Shown: piece after piece, positions 1-5,946 of the stretch
Position numbering within the stretch: the first letter of the stretch is position 1
How the letters are laid out: each line of letters begins with the position of its first letter
Source of the DNA: CAZRDB01 sp964598695
Lineage (GTDB): Bacteria > Armatimonadota > Zipacnadia > UBA1398
Reading direction: 5' to 3'
Assembly: GCA_964598695.1 (NCBI GenBank)
Contig: CAZRDB010000212.1
Coordinates: 1 to 7,984 of the forward strand
DNA: 7,984 nt
The notes under the pieces: generated by a model
Told to the model about the DNA's origin: nothing
What the model saw: only the letters and a program-made list of their open reading frames with translations
Database searches by the model: none
Translations under genes and position numbers: made by a program

Positions 1-175
1 TGAGCTTCGGCGGGAACGGGCTTTCCGGCAGGTTGCCGAAGAAGTTCGGGTTGGCCAGACGTAGCGCCCGCGCCTGCAGGCGGAGCTGCTCGCGGGACAG
101 CTTGCCGAGCGTGTCCATGGCGGCTCCACCCGCGGGCCGTGCGGGTCGCTTCGGAGCGTTGCTTGCTGATGACAT
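1..175 (-). CDS. N-terminal fragment of an unrecognised protein (runs off the left edge)
   Basis: Reading the minus strand from the ATG at 173-175 gives 58 uninterrupted codons to the window edge. The start is supported by an AAAGGA Shine-Dalgarno seven bases upstream (183-188). The product begins with a basic, Ala/Pro-rich stretch (MSSASNAPKRPARPAGG). A helical segment follows (about residues 20-41, DTLGKLSREQLRLQARALRL), then the motif LANPNFFGNLPESPFPP at 41-57. A second in-frame ATG at residue 20, behind GGTGGAG, could be the true start. The first 19 residues are low in complexity, so that is plausible. There is no signal peptide. The NPN[FY]FG-type motif recalls uncharacterised bacterial proteins I have a vague memory of, but I cannot name a family. 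The gene has the same orientation as the protease block at 733-5691 but is separated from it by 557 bases, so it probably has its own promoter. Confidence 0.6.
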   Translation of the reverse strand, partial: MSSASNAPKRPARPAGGAAMDTLGKLSREQLRLQARALRLANPNFFGNLPESPFPPKL

Positions 176-492
176 GGTGACGTCCTTTCGTTGCAGGGCA
201 CACGGATATCCATCGACTCCGCGAACGGTGGTAGCCGACCTCGCGAGACAGGTTGGAAGGGCGGAATGCCCGCAGGCGGTGTGCGCGCGCTTGCGAGGCC
301 GTCACGCGGGCGGCCCGCGGCCAGACCCCGGCCGGCCCCGTGCCCGTCCGCCGAAACTCCCGGCGGTTCCGGGAAGCGGGGGAGCGGGCGGAGACCCGTG
401 GCCTCCGGCGGCAGGCAGCAGCCTGCCAGGTGCGTGCGTCAATCGACCTCCTCGATGAGCATCTCCATTGATCGGCCCTGGGGCGGGGAAAT

Positions 493-509
493 TCATCACC
501 CAAATGGGC
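493..509 (-). promoter_or_regulatory. Near copy of the operator core seen at 5809-5825
   Basis: On the minus strand this reads GCCCATTTGGGTGATGA. It matches GCCCGTTTGGGTGATGA at 5809-5825 in 16 of 17 positions and has the same orientation relative to the minus-strand genes. It contains a small inverted repeat, CCCA-AA-TGGG (499-508), but its outer arms are degraded compared with the copy at 5807-5832. It lies 318 bases upstream of the left-edge gene's start. A shared regulator for that gene and the protease block is inferred, not shown. Confidence 0.35.
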
Positions 510-613
510 TACGGATCGCGGACGTCAGCCCGGGCGGGTGACCTGCATCACTCCACCGGCGGCCCGGACCGGTCCGAGGTGGCCGCGGACGTCCCGGCCT
601 TGCCAAGGTGGGC

Positions 614-633
614 GCGCGCGTCCCCACGCGCGC
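614..633 (-). terminator. Candidate GC-rich terminator or 3' hairpin
   Basis: A perfect 8-bp inverted repeat (GCGCGCGT, CCCC loop, ACGCGCGC) lies about 100 bases beyond the stop codon of the 1002-residue protein gene. No U-run follows on the minus strand, so it is not a canonical intrinsic terminator. High-GC bacteria often have strong hairpins without U-tails at transcript ends. Alternating GC is also prone to chance pairing, so the call is tentative. Confidence 0.3.
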
Positions 634-732
634 CGGGTTGGGTGGAGGAGGTGGCGTGGTGGCCGCAACGGGTGGAGGTGTGGGTGGAGAACCGATCACC
701 GATCACTGACCGCCGGGCGGGGGGCGGGAGGG

Positions 733-3700
733 TCAGCGCCTCGGGTGCCGTCTCCGCCAGACCCGGTCGGGGACCTTCATGCCCTCCGCGGGGATCCGCC
801 AGAGGGCGGGTCCCTGCCACGGGTCCTCCTTGCGTGTCCGCCAGCGCAGGGTGGCCATGCCCGTCGTCTCGGCGAGCGCCTCGGGGGCGTGCCGCGTCAG
901 CAGCGCCAGCACCAGCCACAGGCCGAGCAGCGGTTCCTCCCACACCCCGGGCGTGGCGGCGGCCAACGCCGCGAACCGCTCGCACGCGGAGACGAGCCGG
1001 TCAGGCGTCATGCCCGCCGCGGGGTCCGTGCGCGCGAACGCCCGGGCGCGAGCGAGGCTCTCTGGCCGCCAGGCGAGCAGCCCGTCGACGCCTGGGCCCC
1101 CGGCCGAGCCGACCTGGCCGCCGAGGGGGGCGAAGTCGCGCTGCCAGCAACCGCGCTTGTAGGGCTTGCGCGGCGCGATCGGGATGCCCTCGGCGGCTCG
1201 CACGGCCGCGAGCGCCGGCGCCCAGCTCGGGACGTCGGCCCAGCGCGTCCAGTTGGCGGCGAACGCCGGGTCGCGCAAGAGCGGGCGGCAGATGGCGCCG
1301 CGGCTCGAGCGCCCGTCGTTCGACACGTTCTCCACCACCCCGGGCGCCAGCCAGCGGAAGCCGCCGGCGTAGTAGGCCGCGTTCCAGGCAGCCTCGTCAT
1401 CGGCGGCCTCCACGACGGCCGCCACCGCCCGTTCCGGCAGCGTGAGCTGGATCGCCAGGCTTGTCTCGCGGCCGGCGAGGTCCGGCAGGGCGCGGGCGTC
1501 CTCGTCCACGGCCTCGAGCCCGAGGTCGGCGAGCAGTCGCACGGTGGCGGAGACCTCCCCGAGCGCGACGCTCGTGGCCAGGTCGTGGCGCAGCACCGAC
1601 ACGCGCAAGGAGCGGGCAACGGTCTCGTACGGCGCCTCGAGCCGGTTGCCGACACCGTGGGCGACGAGGTCGAGCCACACGCCGCACTCGAACCGTACCG
1701 CGGCGCTGCCGCGCACACCGCGCTCGAATCCGCCGGCCAGCACGGCCTTGCGGTGGAACCCCCACGGTGCGCCAGGGCCTGTCGGTGGGCTCTGGGTCAC
1801 ACGGACCGTGCTCTCGACCACACGCCGCCGTCGCGACTCGCCGAGGAGCGCGCCGAGCAGCCACGAGCCGGAGGCCCAGCGCTCGCGGTGCGTGGCGAAC
1901 GCGCACTCGCGCACCATGAACGATGGTGCGGCGGGCGTCACCGCGGCGCCTGCGGGCTCGTCCGGCAGCGCCTCGAGGAGCTTGCGCACGTCGGCGGCGG
2001 CGAGCGCCCGTTCCACCGCGCGGCGCAGGCGGGCATCGGTCGGGTCGACCTCGAGGTCGAGGATCGCCGAGCGCTGCAGGAGCCGCCCCGCCTCGATGCC
2101 CACGGAGCACCCCCACTCGCCCTTGAGCCGCGCAAGCTCCTCGCGGAGCGTGCCCTCCCACGCGTCCCGGCGGGCGAGCAGCACGCTCACACGGGCGGCC
2201 CAGCGCTGCAGGCGTACGACATCGGCCGCGTCGAGGGTGGCCAGTGCTTTGCCGCAGACCGTCTCGACGAGGCGCTCGATCGTCGACGACGCGGTCGCGG
2301 TCAGCGTCTCGACCGAGGTCGCATGGGCGCCGATCCACGTGACGCACGCCTCGATGCCGGTCCGCGCGGCGAAGCCGTGCAGCGTGGCGAGCAGCTCGTG
2401 GTCGAGATCGAGCAGGCGCAGGGCGTCCTGGGCGAGCTTCCGCACGCCGGCGAGCCGCTGCCGGAACACCTCGACGCTGCCGGCCAGCAGCTCCTCGAGC
2501 GCGTGGCCGGAGAGCAGCTCCACGAGGTCCACGAGGTCGCGGTACGTCCCGTCCCCGAGGAGGTCGCCGAGCGACGCGGTCTCGGGGTCGAGCGTAGCCA
2601 GCCGCGCGAGCATCTCGCGGATGGCATCGGTCCGGCCGCCAGTGGCCGAGGCTAGGAAGTGCTCCCAGAACCCCTGGACGACGCCGTCGAGCCGGCCATA
2701 CCAGTCGACGAAGGACGCGAGGCCGTCGACCAGCCGCTTCACCCGCGGGTCGGTCGCGTAGCGATCGAGCCAGCCCTCCTCGTCGATGAGCTCCCCGATC
2801 CGCCGGGCGGCGAGCGCCGAGACGGCCTCCCGCCAGCCCTCGCCCGACTCGAGGGCGGCGGCGAGCTCGCGCAGCGCGCCGAGCGAGGAGCGCAGCGGCT
2901 CGAGCGCGAGCGCGCGGTCGAGCACCGCCACCAGGGAGCTGCCGAGGTCGTAGCGGACCTGGATGGCCACCGATGCGCCGAAGGTGAGCGTGCCCTCGCG
3001 CTTGGAGCGCAGGCGCACCCGCACCCAGCCGGGGTTGACCGTGGCGAGCCGCCCCACCGAGAGCTCCAGCTCGTCTGCGAGCGCAGCGCCGACGGCGGCC
3101 CTGGCGAGGCCCTGCACGTGGGCGCGCAGGGTCGCCGGCGCGCCCTCGAACGCCTCCACCAGCGCCCACGCCACGTCGTGCTCGAAGCCGCGGGAGAGGG
3201 CGACGCCGAGGTCGAGCCCGGCGTCGGCCGACAGGGTGTGCAGCTCGCCGTCCACGATGCCGTTCAGCGCCGCGTGGGGCGGCCAGGCGGCGCGCGCCAG
3301 GGCGTCGTACAGCGCGTCGCCCACGGTGCGCTCGTCGCCGACCGGCAGGAGATGGCGGTAGGAAAGCCCGGCGGTGCCGGCGGCGGCGACCGACAGCGCC
3401 CACGGGGAGCTGGCGGGGGAGAGCTCGGCGCGCGCCTTGATCCCGGCGGAGAGCACGGCCTCGGCGACCCGGCCGGAGGCGGGGCCGGGGATCGGCGCCT
3501 GCTCGAACCCGTCGATCGCCCGGCCGCGCTCGTGAACGACGGCCGTGGCGTCGAGGGAGGCGCCGAAGACGAGCTCCTCGCCGAGGAGGGGGAGCGAGGC
3601 GGAGGGTGTTGCGAGCTTCACCACCGCCCGCCGGGAAGGGCCGTTGCCGAGCACGTCCGTCAGTCGGCCCGGCCCCTCGAGCGCGTAGATGACGTCGAAA

Positions 3701-3741
3701 CCGCCGTCCCCGAACAGGTGAGCGCTGCCCTGCTGTCCCAC
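733..3741 (-). CDS. Large uncharacterised protein, 1002 residues, third gene of the protease block
   Basis: I do not recognise this family. The start is GTG at 3739-3741, fixed by AGGAGG six bases upstream. The sequence has no signal peptide and no clear membrane span; the only strongly hydrophobic run is short (LLGLWLVLALL, residues 938-948). By residue pattern it falls into four parts. Residues 1-265 are rich in alternating hydrophobic strands (for example ELELSVGRL, WVRVRLRS, GASVAIQVRYDL). Residues 270-595 are strongly helical with regular Leu/Ala/Arg/Glu heptad-like spacing. A polar, Pro/Ala-rich linker lies at about 592-606. Residues 607-1002 are mixed and rich in Trp and Arg, with an RRRR cluster at 637-640 and a basic tail (WRRRHPRR). 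No P-loop, HD, nuclease or kinase motif was visible. Being downstream of two cysteine peptidases, it may be their substrate, scaffold or inhibitor; this is inference. Long plus-strand open frames across it are shadows. Confidence 0.85.
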   Translation of the reverse strand: MGQQGSAHLFGDGGFDVIYALEGPGRLTDVLGNGPSRRAVVKLATPSASLPLLGEELVFGASLDATAVVHERGRAIDGFEQAPIPGPASGRVAEAVLSAGIKARAELSPASSPWALSVAAAGTAGLSYRHLLPVGDERTVGDALYDALARAAWPPHAALNGIVDGELHTLSADAGLDLGVALSRGFEHDVAWALVEAFEGAPATLRAHVQGLARAAVGAALADELELSVGRLATVNPGWVRVRLRSKREGTLTFGASVAIQVRYDLGSSLVAVLDRALALEPLRSSLGALRELAAALESGEGWREAVSALAARRIGELIDEEGWLDRYATDPRVKRLVDGLASFVDWYGRLDGVVQGFWEHFLASATGGRTDAIREMLARLATLDPETASLGDLLGDGTYRDLVDLVELLSGHALEELLAGSVEVFRQRLAGVRKLAQDALRLLDLDHELLATLHGFAARTGIEACVTWIGAHATSVETLTATASSTIERLVETVCGKALATLDAADVVRLQRWAARVSVLLARRDAWEGTLREELARLKGEWGCSVGIEAGRLLQRSAILDLEVDPTDARLRRAVERALAAADVRKLLEALPDEPAGAAVTPAAPSFMVRECAFATHRERWASGSWLLGALLGESRRRRVVESTVRVTQSPPTGPGAPWGFHRKAVLAGGFERGVRGSAAVRFECGVWLDLVAHGVGNRLEAPYETVARSLRVSVLRHDLATSVALGEVSATVRLLADLGLEAVDEDARALPDLAGRETSLAIQLTLPERAVAAVVEAADDEAAWNAAYYAGGFRWLAPGVVENVSNDGRSSRGAICRPLLRDPAFAANWTRWADVPSWAPALAAVRAAEGIPIAPRKPYKRGCWQRDFAPLGGQVGSAGGPGVDGLLAWRPESLARARAFARTDPAAGMTPDRLVSACERFAALAAATPGVWEEPLLGLWLVLALLTRHAPEALAETTGMATLRWRTRKEDPWQGPALWRIPAEGMKVPDRVWRRRHPRR

Positions 3742-3747
3742 GTCACA

Positions 3748-3753
3748 CCTCCT
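3748..3753 (-). promoter_or_regulatory. Ribosome-binding site fixing a GTG start
   Basis: AGGAGG on the minus strand lies six bases before the GTG at 3739-3741. No competing ATG with comparable spacing exists, so the 1002-residue protein starts at GTG. A perfect 12-bp palindrome (TCTGTCGACAGA, 3753-3764) abuts this site on its upstream side. Confidence 0.8.
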
Positions 3754-3803
3754 CTGTCGACAGAACGGTCGGTCCCCTCCAGCCTACACGATCCGGCCCG
3801 GCT

Positions 3804-3875
3804 GGTGGGGGCCTCTCGGCCCGTGCAGGTGGTGGGCGCGGTTGTCCCTGACCGCGCCCGGTGGGTGGGGGCCTC
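3804..3875. repeat. 12-base direct repeat flanking the intergenic hairpin
   Basis: GGTGGGGGCCTC occurs at 3804-3815 and again at 3864-3875, exactly 60 bases apart. The second copy overlaps the stop codon of the caspase gene. The inverted repeat at 3834-3859 lies between them. This suggests a local duplication or a paired binding element, but short GC-rich repeats can also arise by chance. Confidence 0.4.
3834..3859 (-). repeat. Perfect 9-bp inverted repeat between the caspase and orphan genes
   Basis: The arms GGGCGCGGT and ACCGCGCCC pair perfectly around the 8-base loop TGTCCCTG. The hairpin begins 15 bases after the caspase gene stop and ends 93 bases before the GTG of the next gene. With no U-run it could be an RNA-stabilising or attenuating element, or a partial terminator that lowers expression of the downstream gene. 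Confidence 0.5.
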
Positions 3876-4707
3876 AGATGGTGAACGGCTTCTGCTTCTC
3901 GAAGGCGCGCGAGCGGATGCCGACCGTGAAGTAGTTGGGCGACTGGTCGGGCGGCATGCGATCGGCGATGGCCCGGTGGAATCGGCTGTAGCTGCCCTTG
4001 AACTTGCCGCCGTTCCACACCTGCAGCAGCGTGCCGGTGAACAGGCCGTTGAACGCGCCGTCGGCCGAGTACTGGTTGTCCTGGCACCCGGAGATGAGCA
4101 GGACGGAGGCCTTGACGGCGGCCTTGCTCTTGGCGAGCTCGGCATCGCGCAGGATGGGCTCGTAGAGCTCCCGGTTCTGGTGGAACGTGCGGGCCGCCGC
4201 GTCGAGCGGCATCGCCCGGTAGCGCGCGGGCGGAGCCGCGGCGGGCGCGGCAGGCCGCTCGCCGTAGTACCTCGCCTTGACCACCGTGCCGGAGTGGCAG
4301 GAGTCGGAGAAGACGAGGATGCGGACGCCCCGCTTGAAGGCACCGAACGCCTTGTACAGCTCGTCGTCCACCCACTCGCCGTCCCACAGGCACCAGGTCT
4401 CGTCCAGCCCGTCCGCCTCGTCGCCGTTGAGGTCGGGGAGCTGGCCGCCGTGGCCCGAGTAGCTGAGCATGAAGATATCGCCCGGTTTCAGCGCCTCGGC
4501 GGCCGCGAGGAGGGCCTTCTTGAGGGCGCTGCGCGTGGCCTGCCTGGTCAGCAGCGTGACGACCCCAAACCCCTTGTGCTTGGCGATACGCGCCATGTCG
4601 TGGGCGTCGGCCTCGCAGGCCACGAGGTCGCCAGACCACCCGGCGTAGTGCGCCGGATCGACCGCGTTGAGCCCGATGGTGAGTGCCACTCCCTTTCTGC
4701 CGGTCAT
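3874..4707 (-). CDS. Caspase-fold (type I metacaspase-like) cysteine peptidase, clan CD
   Basis: The 277-residue product is predicted to cleave proteins using a His-Cys dyad. The catalytic His is H86 in SYSGHGGQ (82-89) and the catalytic Cys is C137 in FSDSCHSGT (133-141). The preceding D135 fits the S1-pocket acid that gives metacaspases Arg/Lys specificity. The acidic LNGDEADGLDETWCLWDGEW stretch (93-112) matches the metacaspase DG.DET region. After the p20-like part comes a Pro/Ala-rich linker (151-162), then a p10-like part with ISGCQDNQYSAD (205-216) and a FTGTLLQVW helix (223-231). There is no signal peptide, prodomain or fused sensor domain, so the enzyme is probably cytoplasmic and its activity must be controlled in trans. 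The ATG is supported by GGAGG five bases upstream (4713-4717). The gene lies 63 bases downstream of a papain-like peptidase gene and is probably co-transcribed with it. Bacterial relatives include orthocaspases and defence-associated caspases; the biological target here is unknown. Confidence 0.92.
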   Translation of the reverse strand: MTGRKGVALTIGLNAVDPAHYAGWSGDLVACEADAHDMARIAKHKGFGVVTLLTRQATRSALKKALLAAAEALKPGDIFMLSYSGHGGQLPDLNGDEADGLDETWCLWDGEWVDDELYKAFGAFKRGVRILVFSDSCHSGTVVKARYYGERPAAPAAAPPARYRAMPLDAAARTFHQNRELYEPILRDAELAKSKAAVKASVLLISGCQDNQYSADGAFNGLFTGTLLQVWNGGKFKGSYSRFHRAIADRMPPDQSPNYFTVGIRSRAFEKQKPFTI

Positions 4708-4718
4708 CTCTACCTCCC

Positions 4719-4738
4719 CGCCGGCCTTCGAGCCGGCG
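4719..4738 (-). promoter_or_regulatory. Stable hairpin abutting the caspase ribosome-binding site
   Basis: A perfect 7-bp stem CGCCGGC/GCCGGCG encloses TCGAAG on the minus strand; a T-G wobble could close it to a CGAA tetraloop. It fills the gap between the papain-like and caspase genes. Its 3' base touches the GGGGAGG Shine-Dalgarno sequence (4713-4719). In the shared transcript it could act as a processing or stabilising element, or modulate access to the caspase start. The perfect stem is seen; the role is inferred. Confidence 0.5.
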
Positions 4739-4770
4739 TCATGTCCGTGACGGTCCCCTTCCCGGGAGCG

Positions 4771-5691
4771 TCAGAGCTTGAACTCCCCCGTGTCGACCCA
4801 GCCCGCGCTGATGAGCGACCAGAAGTCGAGCGCGAGCCCCTGCCTGACGTACTCGTAGGGCAGCCAGCCGTAGCCCTGGTCGCCCCAGCTCCCTCCCCAC
4901 GAGTTGCGGATCAGCAGCGCGCCCGTGGAGCGTGTCTTGCACGCCGTGTTGCGGATCTTCAGCGCGTCGTCGTAGCCCACCGCGTCGACGGCGTGGCCCC
5001 ACTGCGCCTGCTCGCCGGGGCAGGGGAACGGGATCCCGCCCTTGACGTCGGTGCTCCCGAACGAAGGGAACCCCCAGAAGGCGAACATGGCGGGGATGCC
5101 GGCCGCGAGGTACTTCTTGACGCTTGCGAGCACCGCGCTCCCCGCTGCGCCGGCGCCCCACGGGTCGTGGGCGAAGTACTTCAGTGCCTCGTAGTTGTCG
5201 GCCAGCGCGTAGGCGAACGCCGGGGGCTCGACGTCGAAGTCGGGGCTCTGGTCGGTGTACGGCCAGTACTTCTCCGGCGGCGCGCCGCACAGGCGGAGGG
5301 CGCCCATCGCCGTGCGCAGCCAGGCCCCGGTGTCGCCCTGCACCTGCATGAGGTTGCGGCTGGCCTTGTAGACGAACAGCCGCGAGGCGTCGACGTGCTT
5401 GCCGAACGCCCGCCGCTCGAAGTACTCGACGATGCCGACCGCGGCGTGGGCGCTGCACGAGCCGAGGCCGCCCTGGTCCTCGATCTCGGAGCACCACTGG
5501 CGAAGGTCGACCTTCGCCGGCAGCGCCGGGGCGTCCTTGCGGGCACCGAGGCCGACCTTGCTGGCCAGGGGGGCGATCTCCTTGTGCGCCTCGGTGAAGT
5601 CGCGGAGGTCGGGCAGAGGGGGGAGCCAGCCGGTCCCCACCACCCGCCCGCTGTCGGGGAGCGTGATCTTGGGGTTGTACAGGTAGTGCAT
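4771..5691 (-). CDS. Papain-like cysteine peptidase, family C1A
   Basis: This 306-residue protein carries the full papain catalytic set. Q73 forms the oxyanion hole and C79 is the nucleophile, in DQGGLGSCSAHA (72-83). The general base is H233 in WGHAVDAVGYDD (231-242), and N263 lies in IRNSWGGSWGDQGYGW (261-276). The N-terminal segment has GWLPPLPDLRDFT (21-33), a pattern seen just before the mature domain in many bacterial C1A peptidases. The roughly 60 residues before VDLRQWC are too short for a classical papain propeptide. I see no signal peptide, so secretion is unlikely unless by another route. The ATG is supported by GGGAGG seven bases upstream (5699-5704). It is the first gene of the minus-strand block and is divergent from the MBL-fold gene. 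Pairing an intracellular C1A peptidase with a caspase-like one is unusual and suggests sequential proteolysis, though the order and substrates cannot be read from sequence. Confidence 0.93.
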   Translation of the reverse strand: MHYLYNPKITLPDSGRVVGTGWLPPLPDLRDFTEAHKEIAPLASKVGLGARKDAPALPAKVDLRQWCSEIEDQGGLGSCSAHAAVGIVEYFERRAFGKHVDASRLFVYKASRNLMQVQGDTGAWLRTAMGALRLCGAPPEKYWPYTDQSPDFDVEPPAFAYALADNYEALKYFAHDPWGAGAAGSAVLASVKKYLAAGIPAMFAFWGFPSFGSTDVKGGIPFPCPGEQAQWGHAVDAVGYDDALKIRNTACKTRSTGALLIRNSWGGSWGDQGYGWLPYEYVRQGLALDFWSLISAGWVDTGEFKL

Positions 5692-5806
5692 CGCTCATCC
5701 TCCCGTGGTCGTGGGTCTCGAGAGCTCTGCTGGCGACCGCGGGCCCGGCCGCCCGTCCCCCGGACCAGACCTCGTATGTAGCGAAGGTGAGGCCCGCGCC
5801 GGCCGC

Positions 5807-5832
5807 CGTCATCACCCAAACGGGCGATGACG
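5807..5832. promoter_or_regulatory. Operator-like inverted repeat
   Basis: The arms CGTCATCACCC (5807-5817) and GGGCGATGACG (5822-5832) are complementary at 10 of 11 positions around the 4-base spacer AAAC. The 26-base dyad sits in the divergent intergenic region, consistent with a dimeric repressor or activator acting on both directions. Its core recurs at 493-509. I cannot assign a regulator family. Confidence 0.5.
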
Positions 5833-5930
5833 CCGCGGTCGGAGCGACCGAGGTTCCAGGCAAGGTCGGGTCATCGACGACGCGCTGCGGTCGGTCAGGA
5901 CGCGGATCAGAGTGTTGCCGTGCCGGACCG

Positions 5931-5938
5931 GGAAGGAG
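5931..5938 (+). promoter_or_regulatory. Ribosome-binding site choosing the MBL-fold start
   Basis: GGAAGGAG lies eight bases before the ATG at 5947. An earlier in-frame ATG at 5827 has no such site and would add 40 low-complexity residues that overlap the operator-like repeat. The ATG at 5947 also puts the protein start right at the first beta-strand (MLTLQALPARQGDALWV), as expected for this fold. Confidence 0.8.
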
Positions 5939-5946
5939 CCGACACC

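Larger units (their letters stand above)
176..732. other. Gene-free stretch of 557 bases
   Basis: I see no convincing gene here. Open frames exist on both strands, but they translate to Arg/Pro/Gly/Ala-rich text typical of GC-rich non-coding frames and lack credible ribosome-binding sites. The stretch holds a locally AT-richer patch around 485-513 with a near copy of the operator-like motif found at 5809-5825. It also holds several GC-rich inverted repeats: 305-319 (7-bp arms around one base), 348-366 (6-bp arms, 7-base spacer), 565-576 (perfect 12-bp palindrome) and 614-633 (8-bp stem). Close to the stop of the orphan gene there is a short tandem GATCACC/GATCACT (695-709). The stretch probably serves as the 3' region of the protease block and the promoter region of the left-edge gene. 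Confidence 0.6.
5692..5946. promoter_or_regulatory. Divergent promoter region between the protease block and the MBL-fold gene
   Basis: These 255 bases separate two divergent start codons and must hold promoters for both directions unless transcription starts elsewhere. For the minus strand, TACATA (complement of 5775-5780) is a possible -10 in the only locally AT-richer spot, with no good -35. The operator-like inverted repeat at 5807-5832 lies just upstream of where that -35 would fall. A second, smaller inverted repeat, CGGTCG-GAG-CGACCG (5836-5850), follows. No convincing plus-strand promoter hexamers were found. Confidence 0.4.

Noticed and set aside
441..470. Nine-codon minus-strand frame (MEMLIEEVD)
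   Set aside because: It is too short, lacks a ribosome-binding site and shows no sign of being a leader peptide.
565..576. Perfect 12-bp palindrome CGGACCGGTCCG
   Set aside because: This is expected by chance in such GC-rich DNA and has no gene start nearby that it would obviously control.
176..732. Possible tRNA, small RNA or CRISPR-like array in the gene-free stretch
   Set aside because: No cloverleaf, no spaced repeats and no promoter-terminator pair were found.
468..1445. Plus-strand frame starting in the gene-free stretch
   Set aside because: The Arg/Ser/Pro-rich translation becomes antisense to the orphan gene and has no Shine-Dalgarno sequence.
538..2655. Plus-strand open frame of about 705 codons opposite the orphan gene
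   Set aside because: It is the antisense shadow of the 1002-residue gene, has no ribosome-binding site and has low-complexity composition.
1397..3403. Alternative minus-strand frame of about 668 codons inside the orphan gene
   Set aside because: The product is almost entirely Arg/Ala/Gly/Pro and has no start signal. The overlapping 1002-codon frame has normal composition and AGGAGG.
3753..3764. Perfect 12-bp palindrome TCTGTCGACAGA next to the orphan gene's ribosome-binding site
   Set aside because: About two such palindromes are expected by chance in 8 kb, so it is noted under the ribosome-binding site and not called an operator.
2659..5781. Plus-strand open frame of about 1040 codons opposite the protease genes
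   Set aside because: It lies antisense to three genes with clear motifs or good ribosome-binding sites. Its translation is repetitive Arg/Glu/Val/Gly text typical of GC-rich antisense frames.
5827..5946. N-terminal extension of the MBL-fold protein from an upstream ATG
   Set aside because: It has no ribosome-binding site, gives 40 low-complexity residues and overlaps the operator-like repeat. The ATG at 5947 has GGAAGGAG at ideal spacing.
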